Positions 44,733-60,253 of a DNA stretch of 64,000 nt are shown piece after piece; position 1 is the first letter of the stretch, and every line of letters starts with the position of its first letter. The DNA is taken from positions 1,984,001-2,048,000 of the forward strand of contig JASBNA010000004.1 of the NCBI GenBank assembly GCA_038087015.1, written 5' to 3'. The notes under the pieces are model-generated. The model saw only the letters and a list, made by a program, of their open reading frames with translations. It had not been told where the DNA came from and ran no database searches. The DNA is from Cerrena zonata (Eukaryota > Basidiomycota > Agaricomycetes > Polyporales > Cerrenaceae). A program made the translations under genes and the position numbers.

Positions 44733-47700
44733 TTAGGCAGAGTTTCCGCCGTTCTGAGTGGCGGCTTGTCGGGCACCGAATAATTCAATCAGCTCTGTTC
44801 GAGTTGTTAGTCGACTCGCGGGTGAAAAAAGGGTGAAGAACAAACCTTGCAGCCGAGCTTCCTTTTTCTGGCGTTGGGTCTCCTTGTTTTTAATTCCAGA
44901 AAAGGCCTGAAACCGACGGTTAATTCGCATGATCCTTTTCGTTGGAAAAATATAACATACTTGTTTGATCAAGGTTTTCTTCTTCTCTTGAATATCGATA
45001 ACCTGAAGGAAGCAGGTAAGACTCGGAGTATCTTCATGAGTAACGCACGACATACCTTTGCCTCTACGGTGCTCTCAGCTATCATTTGATAGACACGCAC
45101 CGGCTTCGTTTGACCGATACTAAGGGTGATGTTAGTCATTGGTCGTGAAAATGTATGCAGGAATGGACAACGACATACCGATTGCATCGATCAATAGCTT
45201 GGGATTCTATACCTTCTTGCCACCATCTGTCAAAAGGAGTGTCAGACCAAATATATTATGTCGACATTGAGAGAAATACATACGGGTCCATCCTGCACAA
45301 CAGAGGCTCAGCGAACGGTAAATTTTGTAATAGAAAAACACTTACAAAAACACATTGTTTGCAACAGTCAGATTGAGACCAAGGGCACCAGCCTTCAAGG
45401 AGATCAACATGACACGAGGATTCTGCTTTCCAAATGTCGTTCCGTTCAAGGGGGAGGGGAAATCGTCCTCAAACGTCGCCTTGGGCACAGCCTTTCTCTT
45501 GCCGCGTTGCTTTTTCGTAGGACGTTCGTCTTCATCGTCGTCAAGGAAATCACTGTCATCGCCGTCGGGGCCAGCAACAAAGTCATCATCGCCAGCATCA
45601 TCTGCATCGACATCAATGACGATTCGAGACGAGCGTGACTTGCGACGTGAAGGGCGGCCAGATGATGTAGTGGGCTGAGAGGCCTTGGAGGCTTGAGAGG
45701 CTGGCATAGCTGCGACATCCTCCTCCGTAATTGGGACGGAGAACCTCGCAATTGTTTCTTGGCGTGACCTCGCGGACATCTTGCCATCGAAACGAACATA
45801 CGGAATGCTACATCTATGTTCAGGACTAGACGTCAATATCAAATATCATATAGCTCACCCTTCTTTCTCGAACACTGCAGCAATCTAATAAAATTGTAAG
45901 CACGTAATCTATAATTGAGCAAAAAGGGTGGGCTACTTTGTCGAGGAAACCCGTGAACTGAGAGAAAACAAGAGCTTTCTCAGTGTATGGAGTGAGTTTC
46001 AGCAAATGAACAAGTTGATCGATTTTCGCAGACGAGCCCGAACGCAAATCATCGAGATCCTCTTCCTCTTCATCGAGTGGACGAATAGGTGCTTGGGTGA
46101 GATCCGTCGGAGGGGGTGGTTCGAGAAGATCGCCCATCGTGATCTGTCGTCGATCCTGATACAAATGGATGAGAAGAGTTGATATGTATGATGAAATAAG
46201 GACATACCATAGGACATTTAGGATCACGAGCGATGACTTCAGTGATACTGTGGTAGATCTAAGTTTCGACTTATTATATGCATGAAGTATGAGACACAAA
46301 CCAGGGCAGGCAGAACGTGTGTGAACATGTTGTGATCCTGGGTTCTTCCAAAATCCCGAAGCAAATAGGACACTCCTCGTTGTCTTCGATGGCCTGAGCA
46401 AGGAGTCCTTGAAGTCGGATCTTGTCCTCGGGTTTCAGCTTTGTGACAGGTACTGGATGTTGTTCATCGTATTCATTAGCAGACCGGAGTTGCTCTAAAT
46501 AGTTCGCGGGAACTAATCCTGGATGAAGGGTCAATTGTCTCATTCGAGTCAACATGCTCAGAACATTGGATTGCACCTAAAGGCGATGATCAGTCTTGAG
46601 CTCGTGGGGCAACAATGGTATCTGGAACTTACTGCAGCAGCACCAAGACCACCGTGTTTTGCGACAAGGGTATTGAAACGTTCCGTTGAAAGTTCCTCTA
46701 CAGCATCGTAGAGCTCCTACAAGAGTTGTTAGTGTAATAATAGGTGATAGCCGAGAAGTGAATTCACCCTCGCTCTACCTTCCAAGGTTACGGGAATGAC
46801 CGTCATCTCCACCTGGACAGAATAAATGAGATTATGTTAATTTTACCAAGGACAGCTGAACGTACGGGAGGCAAAGGAACAAGTGGATTGCCCTCACTAT
46901 CTTGCATCTAGAATTGAGTCAGAATACCAAGGATTGTACCAGGTTTCACAGTCACGAACCTCCTTGGTTCGACGGATACAAACGTGACTCATCAGAGCCT
47001 ATAATTGACATTAAGTATCCCGCTCAGCCGATAGGTACTCATACACATACCCTGAGTAGTTCCGCACCAGAAGGGTCACCGTTCTTCAGTGGTCGCAGAA
47101 CTAGACGTTTGTAGAAATCCTGAAAATGATAGTCCATAGATATTCATAAGGGATGAAAAAGGACAGCGTACTTCATCATCCAACGGCTTGCAAATACGAA
47201 GGAAGGTGAGAATAGATCCAAGATCCTGTGAACAATAAGTATTAATTCTTCTATGAAACACAACAAATAATACCTGAGGTGAATTGATCTACGGCACAAT
47301 CAGTATTGAGATCTGTCGCAGACGTTTGGGGACTTACGATCGGAGTTCCGGTCAAAACCCATCGACGCTCGGCATCCAATCCACAAACGGCTTTCGCCAT
47401 CTTGGTCTTGGGGTTTCGAATACTGTGACCTTCATCCAAAATGATTCGCTACAAAGGTGAACAAGTCAGTCGTGAATATTATGATGGTACTGAAATTATT
47501 CGTACCTTCCACTTGACCTCGAACAAGGATTGCTGTACTTTCTGTTTTTTCTTACTAGGACCTTCACTGTGGCTTTTTCCCGATGCAGCACCGCCATGCT
47601 CGCCAACAACTGTCTGATAAGTAGTGATTACAATGTCGTAGTCACGAAGAGCCTCAGCATCCATATTGCGACCGGTGCCGTAGTATACGCAATATGATAA

Positions 47701-50115
47701 TGTGCTGGGTTGGACGTGGTCCTCGATCTGTTTCTCCCAGTTGGAGAGTACCGAAAGGGGTACAACGATCAAAGTTGAACGCGAAAACCCTTTCGATACC
47801 TCAGATTTAGTAGCCAGAATCAAGGACAGCATGGTAAGAGTTTTTCCCTATGTTCAACTGTTTAATATCCGTGATGCATTACTATTTATGCAACGTACCA
47901 GACCCATGCTATCTGCACATAAAGCACCTCTGCCCAAAACGGGCGGGGCCATCTGAGGTGTTTTCGTGGCCACTGATATGAAATAAATTAGAAATGTAGT
48001 TTCTGAAATTGCTTTCGTTCACTCACAGTTGAAATAGAACGTCTAGAATACGGAAGTCAGCAAGATGATTTGAGATCGAGAGCGAAATAGAAATCATACC
48101 TTGCCTCCAGCCTTTCTCAATTGCCAGAATTGCACAGGTTTATCCTTTTCCGTCTTTGGGAGAACAGGATGTTCGTGCTCAATGCACCACTGCAAAGCTT
48201 GGCTCTACAAAAGTACACCATCAAGTCAGTAGCCAAACCACTGTAACAAATCAAATACTTACCTGATGCTTCAAGAGGTTCACTTTCAGGTCTCCTTTCT
48301 CGATGCCCGGAGGGTCGGGATGTACCGGTAAACTCAAGACATCGTCGACAGAACAAAGAGTATCAAGCAAACTGCTACGACGACCTTCATCGTCCACCTT
48401 CTCAAGATTATTCAAGATACCACGAAGCTCAGCAGCCTTAGCAAACGCCTCTGCTTGTTTCCTGGCAGCCTCCTGTTGAGAAGCGGTTATAACAAGAGGT
48501 GCAGCAGATGTAGACGCATATGATTGAGACGCAGCAGGGGCGGACGAGAAGGAATATGGAATCCCAGCAGATGATAGAGAGCTACGCCCGGATTGTGCGA
48601 GTAATGAAGCAGCTGAAGCACCTGCACCTGATCTACTTGTGCTTTGAGAGGCAGAAGGTGCACGACTACCACTAGCCTGAGGGCCACCGAATCCACGACC
48701 TCCGGGAGTAGCCCAAAGAAGCTTGGGCTCTAGAATCTGTCTCTTATCTATGGGACCATATAATTTGAGCGTCCTGGATATGCGTCAGAATTCGTTCGTC
48801 GACTGAAGAACAAAGAACCTACATGTCTAAAGTGTAACCTGCACGGCCGGTCACTGGAAGAAGGATGATATTAGACCCTTATTTAGTAATATGGAGAAAG
48901 AGAAGGGGTGGTGGATACATACAGTTCCCTTCATGCATAACGCCTTCGACAGTGAGCAACCCCTGGTCCATCAGTGGCGCAATTCTAGCAGCGACGTCGC
49001 GCGGAATGTGCCCTACTTGCGTTCCACCGATGTTATCAACTCGGATAGCATTCCTGTAGAATATTTCCGATGTGTTTAATAAGGTCAAGCAAGGTAAAAA
49101 TAAGTGCTCGTACCTATCATATTTGTTACAAGGTTCACGAATAAGCCTCACTTCCTCCCCAGGAGCAACCAGGCCTACACACAGAATATATCAGTCACTT
49201 CACTTAGTAGGGCTGGAAAACTCGTCCTACCTTTGTAGTACTGAATTCCTACAATTTTCGCCTTTGTCTGAGTCAACAATTCCTCAATGGGCTCGTCGGG
49301 CCCAGTATCCTCTACACCCTGAGCCTCGTCCTCAGCAATTTGCGCAGCAGTGGGTACAACGAGCTGACGCAATGGACGAGAAACAGGTGGCCCTGCTTGG
49401 GCAGTAGAGGTTTGGGAGCTCGATGCTCGTGCTGAGGTACTACCGAATTGAGCCTCCCATTGAGCTTTACGTTTCCTTTGGCTGGGTCCGACACTAGTTG
49501 CTTGGGTGGCGGTAGGTACACCTTGACTGCTTTGCGAGGAAGTCTGAGTCGGTGGCGCAGGTGCGGGTGCGGGTGCAGGTCTAGCACTTAGAGGAATATC
49601 TGCAGGGTCGATCCTCCTCAGTCCGATCGCAAGTCTCACCTTCTCCTGATCCTCAGGTCTAACAAATGAAACATCCATTGAGTCAGCTGAGCACATCCCA
49701 TTACGCGTCATAAATCACTCACTTGAGGTTTGCAAACCCCCGAACTTGTTCAAGTTGAATATATGCGAGTCTATTCAATATATCATGTGTCACACATCCC
49801 CTACACGGAAATCACATTTTACAAAGAGATGGGAATGGAAAAATTTAGTTCACACGTCCGTCTCGCGTAGTACACTGAAAGAGAAAGACATACCAATGAC
49901 GCCACTGGACACTCTCTCCATATTTCTGAGTAACGACTTGGCCATATCTCAGCACTCCGGTTTCGATCGTCGATCCTTGACAGGGCGGGAGTCCATGACA
50001 GGTACCGCGGTTACTTTTACTATACTGTGCCACAAAAACCAAAGACATTAAATTTGCTACACGCATAGACCGGTTTGAATATACAACATACCTCGATTAC
50101 ATGCGCACTCGCCAT
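44733..50115 (-). CDS. HLTF/Rad5-like SNF2 ATPase-RING E3 with PARP-type zinc finger and HIRAN domain
   Basis: The gene begins MASAHVIE at 50115. Exon 2 gives [17 protein letters not shown]...GVLRYG...WRHWGCV, a PARP-type zinc finger (two Cys, then His-x2-Cys). After a Pro/Ala linker comes a HIRAN domain ([39 protein letters not shown]). The SNF2 ATPase has Walker A ADSMGLGKT and DEGH ([13 protein letters not shown]), then [13 protein letters not shown]3HC4 RING ([20 protein letters not shown]) sits between the helicase lobes. The C lobe has [14 protein letters not shown], an acidic/basic insertion of about 100 residues, then [13 protein letters not shown] and [18 protein letters not shown]. 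The order HIRAN-SNF2-RING-HELICc is that of Rad5/HLTF, which polyubiquitinate PCNA and remodel stalled forks in the nucleus. Many short introns; about 1,150 residues. All key motifs are intact. Confidence 0.92.
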
Positions 50116-50629
50116 TGTGGCGGGCAAACTGCGCGTAAACTTTCGTGTTTATCGTGGTGTAATATAAAGAGCGAAATAATGGGCGTCTAAAGAGAGCGGG
50201 GTAGCCTCAATAAGCAATCCCGCCGTCGCGTCAACAAGGCCAAACAAGAGCGGGAGAGCTTTCAAGAAGATTCCAATTGCCAATCCAGTACTCCAAGATG
50301 TACACTTTTCATTCGAGTTTTCAAGAAGGCTTTGCTTTGGTATAAAAAGTAAATCTATCTAGGATATCGGTGTAGACAGTGATGTCTACAGTACAACTGA
50401 AAATACGATAGTCCGCGCTTGTATTGTATTATTTTCGGTGCATGCAAGTCTGTCTAAGTAGTAGTAAGAGGTCAAAGCGTGAAAAAAGATCGTGAAAGAA
50501 GGTGTAGGTTGCTGCCAAGAGGTGAGAACGGAGAAAGAACCATGAAAGAACGTAGCCCGTAAAGAGGAGTCCATCCGATATCCGAAGTTTTGAGGCTTTC
50601 GAGGCCTGTAACAGAGTTCCTTAACGAAA
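50116..50629. other. Intergenic between SNF2-RING gene and UGP1
   Basis: About 510 bases: promoter of the SNF2-RING gene and the 3' UTR of UGP1, both on the minus strand. No other feature recognised. Confidence 0.5.
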
Positions 50630-53075
<2,446 letters not shown>

Positions 53076-54022
53076 ACACCACCGGCGCAACTGCGAATGT
53101 GCTCGTCCGGCTCGTCTCAGTCGTTATATAGTATGTATATGACCGGGGGGCTGCCTGAATGTCCTCCTTATGTAGTTATTCCACCCGATCCTGCATATAT
53201 ACCCGGCCCCGGCATGTACTACCCTTCTTGTCGGTCTAGGCACACACGCTGATACTGGCAACTGCATACACCGCCCGTCAACCGAATTGATGTGCACCCA
53301 CTACTCATTTCCAGCGCAACTCGTCCCGTGGCGTCATGTCTTCCTCAGCAATTTGCATTTGCACTCCATCTCTGGATTGTCCTACAGAAAACATAAACAC
53401 AACCGCTGGATATGGCAGTCCCACTGACTCCTACATCTTCCTACCCATCCCGAACTCTCCGACCAGAGTCCTTCCTGATTCATCCCACAGGCGAACTTTC
53501 TCCGACCTCAGTATCTGTCTGTCAAAACTGACTTCTGTCCAACCGCTCAAAGTAAAGCCACCAGACCCGTGTATGGCGACAACGTGCGTCACACTCTAAC
53601 CTTACTATCACAGTAGTAATACCGCTTGCACAGATGCTTGTCTCGATCCGGCGTCCAGTGACGGGTGTAGCAGGTTGCAAAACAAATCCCCGGCGCGTCC
53701 GCTTGGTAAACACCTCGACAGGATGCAATGCATGCGACAAACTATTCTCCCTGAGAATCGGACACGGAACTAAGCATCACTGCGTTGCTGCCAGACCATT
53801 TTGAGATCTTTAGAATAGAACGGAATCAAACCTACAAACTGCCTGACGGACACTTTCTCCGTTCATCTGTTCGTGCCTGTGCCTCGCGCTCTATAGTACT
53901 GTCAAAAGTAATAGGAGCCACAAAACATAGTTCAGGTCTAGAATGCGAATAAATAGCCGACGAAAGTTCGAATCAATACAACAGTCCAAATTAGTCCCTG
54001 TCCCGCATACAGCAACCAAACT
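53076..54022. other. Intergenic region upstream of UGP1
   Basis: About 950 bases between the UGP1 start and the stop of the canonical Cdc1-like gene, both on the minus strand. GC-rich near UGP1. It should carry the UGP1 promoter. One plus-strand frame at 53336-53599 is listed separately; nothing else seen. Confidence 0.4.
53336..53599 (+). CDS. Possible small divergent gene (weak)
   Basis: An 87-codon frame opens with MSSSAICICTPSLDCP and has a Ser/Pro/Thr-rich body (SYIFLPIPNSPTRVLPDSSH). It runs divergently from UGP1. No motif, intron chain or homologue recognised. It may simply be 5' regulatory sequence of UGP1; listed only because its composition is more protein-like than the surrounding frames. 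Confidence 0.2.
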   Translation: MSSSAICICTPSLDCPTENINTTAGYGSPTDSYIFLPIPNSPTRVLPDSSHRRTFSDLSICLSKLTSVQPLKVKPPDPCMATTCVTL

Positions 54023-56190
54023 CTATAAGAACGTCCACCACGCAATCAGCGCAAATAGTACAACTGCTATCCAAGCAACATCAAACACATCTCTGAGGAA
54101 CCCACGAAAGAAACCAACTCGGATCCGCCTAAAACTCTCTGGACTACGTCCTTCAACATAGAAGAATGGTGACAGAATAGATGATGATAGGCACGAACTG
54201 TCCACTGTCATCCGTCGACGTCGACCAAAGAGAACAAACGACCATGATTTTGAACATGTGCGGGAGTTCCTTGGAAAGGTACGACGTGTTGTGGAACCAG
54301 GAACTGGAAGACTGTATGCTTCTCCATCTTCTTCTTCGGCTTCGTCTTCGCTTGGAGGCTCATTGACCTTTCGTAAGAGCATTTGTGAATCATCCATTGT
54401 GGTAGGAGTGGTCGCACGCCACGCCCCCGCGTCAAGATAGGAGTTTGTTGCGGAGCCCGATTCACCTGCATCTCCGGAGGCCCAGTATCTTTGCACCTGA
54501 TCGGACGCTTTTACCCTGTAGTAATTCGATACGAGAAGTGCCGCCAAGCTCAGGAAGATGAATGGGACATAGACGGTAAGGTAAATCCCGAGCTGGTTCG
54601 GCAAGAAACAAGGCGCGTCGAAGAAAGATTGCCCACTGGTCCCTTTTGGAGGGAAAAGCGAGAGTAATTGAAATCCGGGAACCTTAATACCCATAGCCAT
54701 CGAAAATGACTTCACAGAGATCTCTTTAGCCTTAGCTCCGTTTATCCCCGGCACCGAATGCCAGTATTCGCAATAGTCATGGTCATCGCCGCTAGTGTTC
54801 GTTTTAGCAATAGGTCCCAGTTGGTCGTGTGCAGCAGGGAATTGCGAATACATACCTAAAGATAGCGGATGGCCGAAGACTTTCAAGCACAAACTTAGTA
54901 GCATCATCGGGCAACGTATTTTGGTAACCAAACCCCACGCCTTGTCGAATAGTGCCCTTCTCCCGTAACGGACCACAATCCGTTTTCTCAGGACGAGCAA
55001 GCGGGATGTGGGTCAGTAAGATCGTCGGAATCTCTGAATTATCTAGATGAATAACACAAATTCACAGTCAGCGTTCGTGACGTAAAGTGAATCACGAAAT
55101 GGAAATGAAATGTGCAGACCTTCTTGTGACCGAATAAATTCAATAGGTCCACCAGGCATCGCAGCAGCCCAATGTACATACGAAGCTGACTCCAGTTTTC
55201 GATGACCATCTTCATCGACCAAACCTGGTGCGTTGATCATTACGAACGAATGATTCGCGATGTTCACATGCTGGTTTAGAGGTGCAAAATGAGACTCGAA
55301 ACGATCATATGAACTTGGAGAGAATAAACTTGGGTTGCCTAGACTTCGCTTCGCTTGGGTCAGATATGGTCACGAGGGGAAGAAGGGAATGAGAAAGCAT
55401 GAGGACCACAACTTCGTAAGAGTAATAATAATCATGGGCAGCATGGATGAACATGAGGATTGAAAGTTGGGGTTCATAATGATTCAAGGGTATCTGGAGG
55501 CTAGATGTTTACTGTCAAATGTCACTCACCCAATGTCATGGTTTCCGGGTATATAGTAAACGGGTATATCCTTCTTCATGCTGAAGATACTTTTGAATCG
55601 TTGGTAATATGTTTCATACCTTATAGTAAGCACGTTTAGTAAATTTCGGCATTCGTCATTCCCCGCAGTGCGGAACGCAGGAGGGATGAATAAGGGATGT
55701 ATAAATGTACATGTATACTCACTCTGCATCGGATAGAGCAAACCGACCTCTGTCCATTAGGTCACCCAGGAATATGATGACATCGGGATTCATAGTCTGG
55801 GTTGCCCTCCAACTCCTCCTCATATTCAAGTCCACAATTCGCTGTGATATCCACATGAGGGCCGGGTCCCGCCCGGGATATGACCCTTGGTCAAGTATTT
55901 GTGGGTCCGCGACCAGCAATACATGTGTGGCTTTAGTCTCGGTCACAGTTGCTACATCGGTCTGTTATCATGCAACGTCAGAGGGTAACGTGAATATGTG
56001 CCGAATACATAACAGTGACATTTGGACCCACATCATGGAAGCGGACAGTATGATCGGGCCAGTAACATTGCGAGACATGGTGGTAGAAAGTACCGAGCTC
56101 AAACCATAGAAGGGAGAGACACCATAGTAGACGGAGGAGGTTCACAGGACGAGGTCTGAGTTTGCTCAAAACCGAGAAGGATGTAGACAT
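54023..56190 (-). CDS. Cdc1/Ted1-like (PGAP5-type) GPI-anchor phosphoesterase
   Basis: Start at 56190 (MSTSFSVLSKLRPRPVNLL), followed by a membrane segment LLRLLWCLSLLWFELGTFY. The calcineurin-like phosphoesterase domain has the metal-ligand motifs HVLLVADPQ, VIIFLGDLMDRG, YYIPGNHDIG, LLTHIPLARP and SGDDHDYCEYWH, all intact. A second membrane segment (YVPFIFLSLAALLVSNYY) leads to an acidic tail, and the C terminus is hydrophobic (VAWIAVVLFALIAWWTFL). Cdc1/Ted1/PGAP5 enzymes use Mn2+ to remove ethanolamine-phosphate side groups from GPI anchors, aiding ER export of GPI proteins and wall assembly. It is a paralogue of the gene at 42250-44398. The frame is open in all recognised exons; exon borders upstream of 55.7 kb are approximate. 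Confidence 0.9.
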
Positions 56191-56453
56191 GACATGTGTG
56201 GTCGAACCACCGTGTGCGACGTGGTAGTGGAGATGCAAGTACGGGGATGCGCTGCTAATGATCTCAATAGTATGTTTGCGTCTATGCATATAACGTAGTT
56301 TGTATGTAGGTAAGAAACCAATCAATACTATTTTCTATTGACCATTAGTAAGTTCTATTGATCCAATAATAGTGGTGCTTCCCATTACGTAAGACGCGTC
56401 GTACCTCCATTCAATTAGGAACTTTCTTTCGCGATCCTCAGCTACAGACCAAC
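56191..56453. promoter_or_regulatory. Divergent promoter region, Cdc1-like gene and CCT6
   Basis: 263 bases between two divergent start codons, so a shared bidirectional promoter is likely. No specific binding site was identified. Confidence 0.4.
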
Positions 56454-58566
56454 ATGTCTTCAAGTATCGAGCTCATCAACCCCAAGGCAGAGAGTGTTAG
56501 GCGGGCGGCCGCGCTCCAGGTATGTCTTATGAAGCGTGTATTAAAAGACATCTCTCTGAAACGATAGTGCTAATAGGTTAATACGAATGGAGCGATGGGT
56601 CTGGCGAGTGTGGTCAAGGGTAACCTCGGTATGCCATTTTCCACAAATCCCATACAAGCAATAATGATAGACAAACCGAATGAACTTATATAGGTCCCCG
56701 AGGAACTCTGAAAATGCTTGTAGACGGTGCAGGTCAAATCAAAATGACGAAAGACGGTAAAGTCTTGCTTTCAGAGATGCAAATTCAAAACCCTACCGCT
56801 GCTATGATTGCACGAACGGCTGTTGCTCAAGATGAACAAGTGGGAGACGGAACAACATCTGTAGTGTTGCTTGTCGGAGAGTTGTTGAAGCAGGCCGATC
56901 GATTCATCTCAGAAGGCGTGCATCCTACGGTAATCGCTGAAGGATTCGATTTGGCAAAGAAGGAAGCCTTGGCTGTGAGTGTTTTGTTGTCTTTTCGTTA
57001 AATTTACAAGCTAAAGGTGATATTTGTCTAGTTCCTTGACACTTTCAAGCAATCAGTGAAGTTAGACCGAGCCGCCTTGATTAACGTCGCACATACCTCT
57101 CTTGCTACCAAAATCCACAGTGCTCTCGCAAGACAACTTGCCGCTGATGTTGTTGATGCTGTACTAACAATCCGTGCTCCACCTCCATCGACAGGTACGC
57201 GACAGCCTCTTTTTGATTGTATGTGTCTGATTTACGAATTGCATAGATGCGAAGGATCAGTATCGGGAACCTATCGATCTCCACATGGTTGAGATCATGA
57301 AGATGCAACATAGAGTTGCTTCAGAAACCCAACTTGTCCGCGGTCTCGTTTTGGATCATGGTGCTAGGCATCCGGATATGCCCAAGCGAGTAGAGAATGC
57401 CTTCATTTTGACTTTGAACGTCAGCTTGGAATACGAAAAGACGTGAGTGAAGTCGTATCTCGATATGACAAAATGCTCAACGATTGTTAGCGAGGTCAAC
57501 TCAGGCTTCTTCTATTCATCGGCGGAACAGCGAGAGAAACTCGTAGAGTCAGAGCGAAGGTTCACTGACGAGAAATGCAAAAAGATCGTCGAGCTCAAGA
57601 GGCTTGTATGCGACCAAGCCGTTGACTCGAACGAGAAGCCAAAGAACTTTGTTGTCATCAACCAGAAGGGTATCGACCCTCTCAGTCTTGACATTTTTGC
57701 CAAAAATGGTATCTTTGCTCTTCGTCGGGCGAAACGACGTAACATGGAGCGGTACGCGTTATTCACGTACATATCACTCGATGGAGTTAACTCATGAAAT
57801 CCGATAGATTGCAACTCATCTGTGGTGGTGTTGCACAGAACTCTGTGGAAGACTTGTCACCCGAAGACCTTGGCTGGGCTGGTCTAGTTTACGAGCATAC
57901 CCTTGGAGAGGAGAAATTTACATTCATTGAGGACGTGAAGGCCCCGAAGAGTGTAACCCTTCTCATCAAGGGACCCAACCCTCATACCATCCAGCAAACT
58001 CAGGACGCTCTTCGTGATGGCTTACGTGCCGTGAAGAACGCCATTGAAGACAACGCACTCATTCCCGGTGCTGGTGCTTTCGAAGTGGCATGTGCCGGCC
58101 ACCTCTCTGGACCTGTAAAAAAGAGCGCCAAGGGGCGTGTCAAGATGGGTGTTCAGGCGTTCGCTGAAGCTCTGCTTATCATCCCGAAGACCCTTGCATC
58201 GAATGGTGGCTTTGATGTCCAGGATGCTGTTGTCTCATTACAGGTTAGTGTCATAAAATTTCCATCTGGTAAAACTTTTTTTGACTTTTTTGACAATTTC
58301 CCCATTTATAGGAGGAACAAGCCGATGGTAACACCGTTGGAATCAATCTGGAAACTGGCGAGCCATTTGATCCTACTGTTGAGGGTATCTGGGATAACTA
58401 CAGGGTGAAACGACAAATGCTTCATTCATGGTGAGTTTCATGGTCCCCGGCTCCTGAAGTACCATACTGACATCTTTGCAGTTCCGTAATCGCGGTCAAC
58501 CTATTGTCGACCGATGAGATTCTTCGTGCTGGCCGTAGTTCACTCAAACCGGAGGGTCAGCAGTAA
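56454..58566 (+). CDS. CCT6: T-complex protein 1 subunit zeta (CCT6)
   Basis: Nine exons, 56454-56519, 56577-56628, 56694-56974, 57032-57194, 57247-57442, 57491-57751, 57808-58243, 58312-58430 and 58482-58566, sum to 552 residues plus stop, the usual CCT length. Landmarks are [40 protein letters not shown] (zeta-type), [20 protein letters not shown], the ATP motif [65 protein letters not shown] and [18 protein letters not shown]. This subunit is part of the eight-member cytosolic chaperonin that folds actin and tubulin. The N-terminal NPKAE and the [11 protein letters not shown] wording point to zeta rather than other CCT subunits. Confidence 0.93.
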
Positions 58567-58863
58567 CCGATTCGAATGTTGTTCATAGATAAAGAGAAAT
58601 GTACTACTTCCTTCTTAATGATCATTCATGATCACCATACCGTAGCTTTGGAGCACATTTGATAATTCGACGATGTGACAGAAGTAAGCCCAGAGAGTGT
58701 ATAAGTTTGGCAAGGCGTGTACCGATCTCAGGCAAGTGAGTTCTAAATGTCTTAATGCGAACGCGAATTTGAGTTGCTTGAAGCAGACGCCCATTACTTT
58801 GCCTGACTGGCCGCCACAACCCAAACTCTATCATTGAATTCTGACTACATTGCTGTTCAAAAC

Positions 58864-59534
58864 ATGCAGTCCGCTTTCCGTCTTTTTACTCGAATACAGC
58901 AGCCATGGTCGGCTGTATCTATCTTCTCTAGAAAACTAGGACTCGGTACCTCGACTGCACTACCGACAGCTTTCCTACGTCAACAACTCCGTTCAAACCT
59001 CCAATCTCCATCTCATAGTTTCCATACCTCCTCACCAGTATTTGCAACTCTAAACCAAGCAGCCCGTCGCAAACCTCGACCTAGGGGCGGCAAAGCCAAG
59101 TCACCACTACTCGAGAACAACCCTCAGAGAAAAGGAGTAGTTGTTGATGTCATCATTGCGAAGCCCAAAAAGCCCAACTCAGCCAAGCGTAAAGTCGCTC
59201 GAGTAAAGCTGACGACCGGAAAGACTGTCCAGGCTTACATTCCTGGAGAGGGACATAATCTTCAAGAACATAGTGTGGTGTTGGTCAGAGGTGGTCGTGC
59301 GCAGGATCTTCCTGGTGTTCGGTGAGTTCTCGTGTTATTTCTTAAAGATTATACCGAAATCTAATGTGATTTGACCCACCAGTTACAAGGTTGTTCGAGG
59401 TACTTTGGACTTCGGCGGTGTTATCAACCGGGTCAATGCCAGGAGTAGATATGGAGGTAAGTCATTCTCCGTTAATTCCAATGTTTAACTCTGAACACAT
59501 ATCGTTATTAATAGTTAAAAAGCCCAAACAATAG
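58864..59534 (+). CDS. MRPS12: Mitochondrial ribosomal protein uS12m
   Basis: Three exons, 58864-59321, 59383-59456 and 59515-59534, sum to 183 residues plus stop. The start ([18 protein letters not shown]) gives a long Arg/Ser-rich mitochondrial presequence of about 65 residues. The conserved uS12 core follows: [98 protein letters not shown] and the end RYGVKKPKQ. uS12 sits at the decoding centre. The KPNSA loop, where streptomycin-resistance changes map in bacteria, is intact. Confidence 0.94.
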
Positions 59535-60253
59535 ACTCAGGGCTTCACGCCGTTTTACACTTCTTATTACACTATATTTCTATAAGTCTAATGAGAAAAT
59601 CTCACACAAGCATTTCAGAATGTATCATCAACGATCCGGATAGTGCAGAACGGTCCACTGTGATCAGCAGGTCACATAGCTGTCTGGAGCACCTCTAGAG
59701 CGGTAAGTTATCATATTGCTAATCTGGTTAACCCCATATGTCTGCTAGTTAGTAGCCAGGATCGTGGGTCGCTTTCGACGGTAACCTCGATACCGCCTGG
59801 ACGTAAGTATCCAGCTAGCATTCGCCTACCTGATGTTTGTCCTTTTTAGGGTCGCATCTTGTCCGATAGAAGAAAAGGTGAGCGTCAGTGATGGCGGGAT
59901 TTTGTCAGGGTGATTACACGTATAGTTTCGAGAGGAATGCTCATGTCAGAGTGTTAGTGTTGAAAACACTTCGCAGTTCACAAGGTGGCTCTACCACCTT
60001 GTCAAACCCACAATGTCACATCGCGATTGTATTGATTAAGGAATCTCCGCAGATATATATGGCGTATTGGACCCTGATCCACGTTCCACAGAATGCAACG
60101 TGGTGCTTAGCAAAATATTGGACGCTGAACCAGGCCCGACTTCGATTTTTTGTGAAGAACATTCGATAGTCGCTTAGGACTTGATAAGTAGGACCTTTAG
60201 TATATAGTCAATGGTACTGCTACCCCTACCCCAACATCTTCCCCACAATCAGG
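59535..60253. other. Intergenic
   Basis: About 720 bases between uS12m and the SDR gene. Several GTAAGT/CAG pairs near 59.70-59.88 kb look splice-like, but no protein family could be read through them. A 93-codon frame at 59888-60169 has no motif. Possibly a decayed gene or a non-coding transcript. Confidence 0.4.

Noticed and set aside
59888..60169. 93-codon frame between uS12m and the SDR gene
   Set aside because: Amino-acid make-up looks random and no family pattern was recognised.
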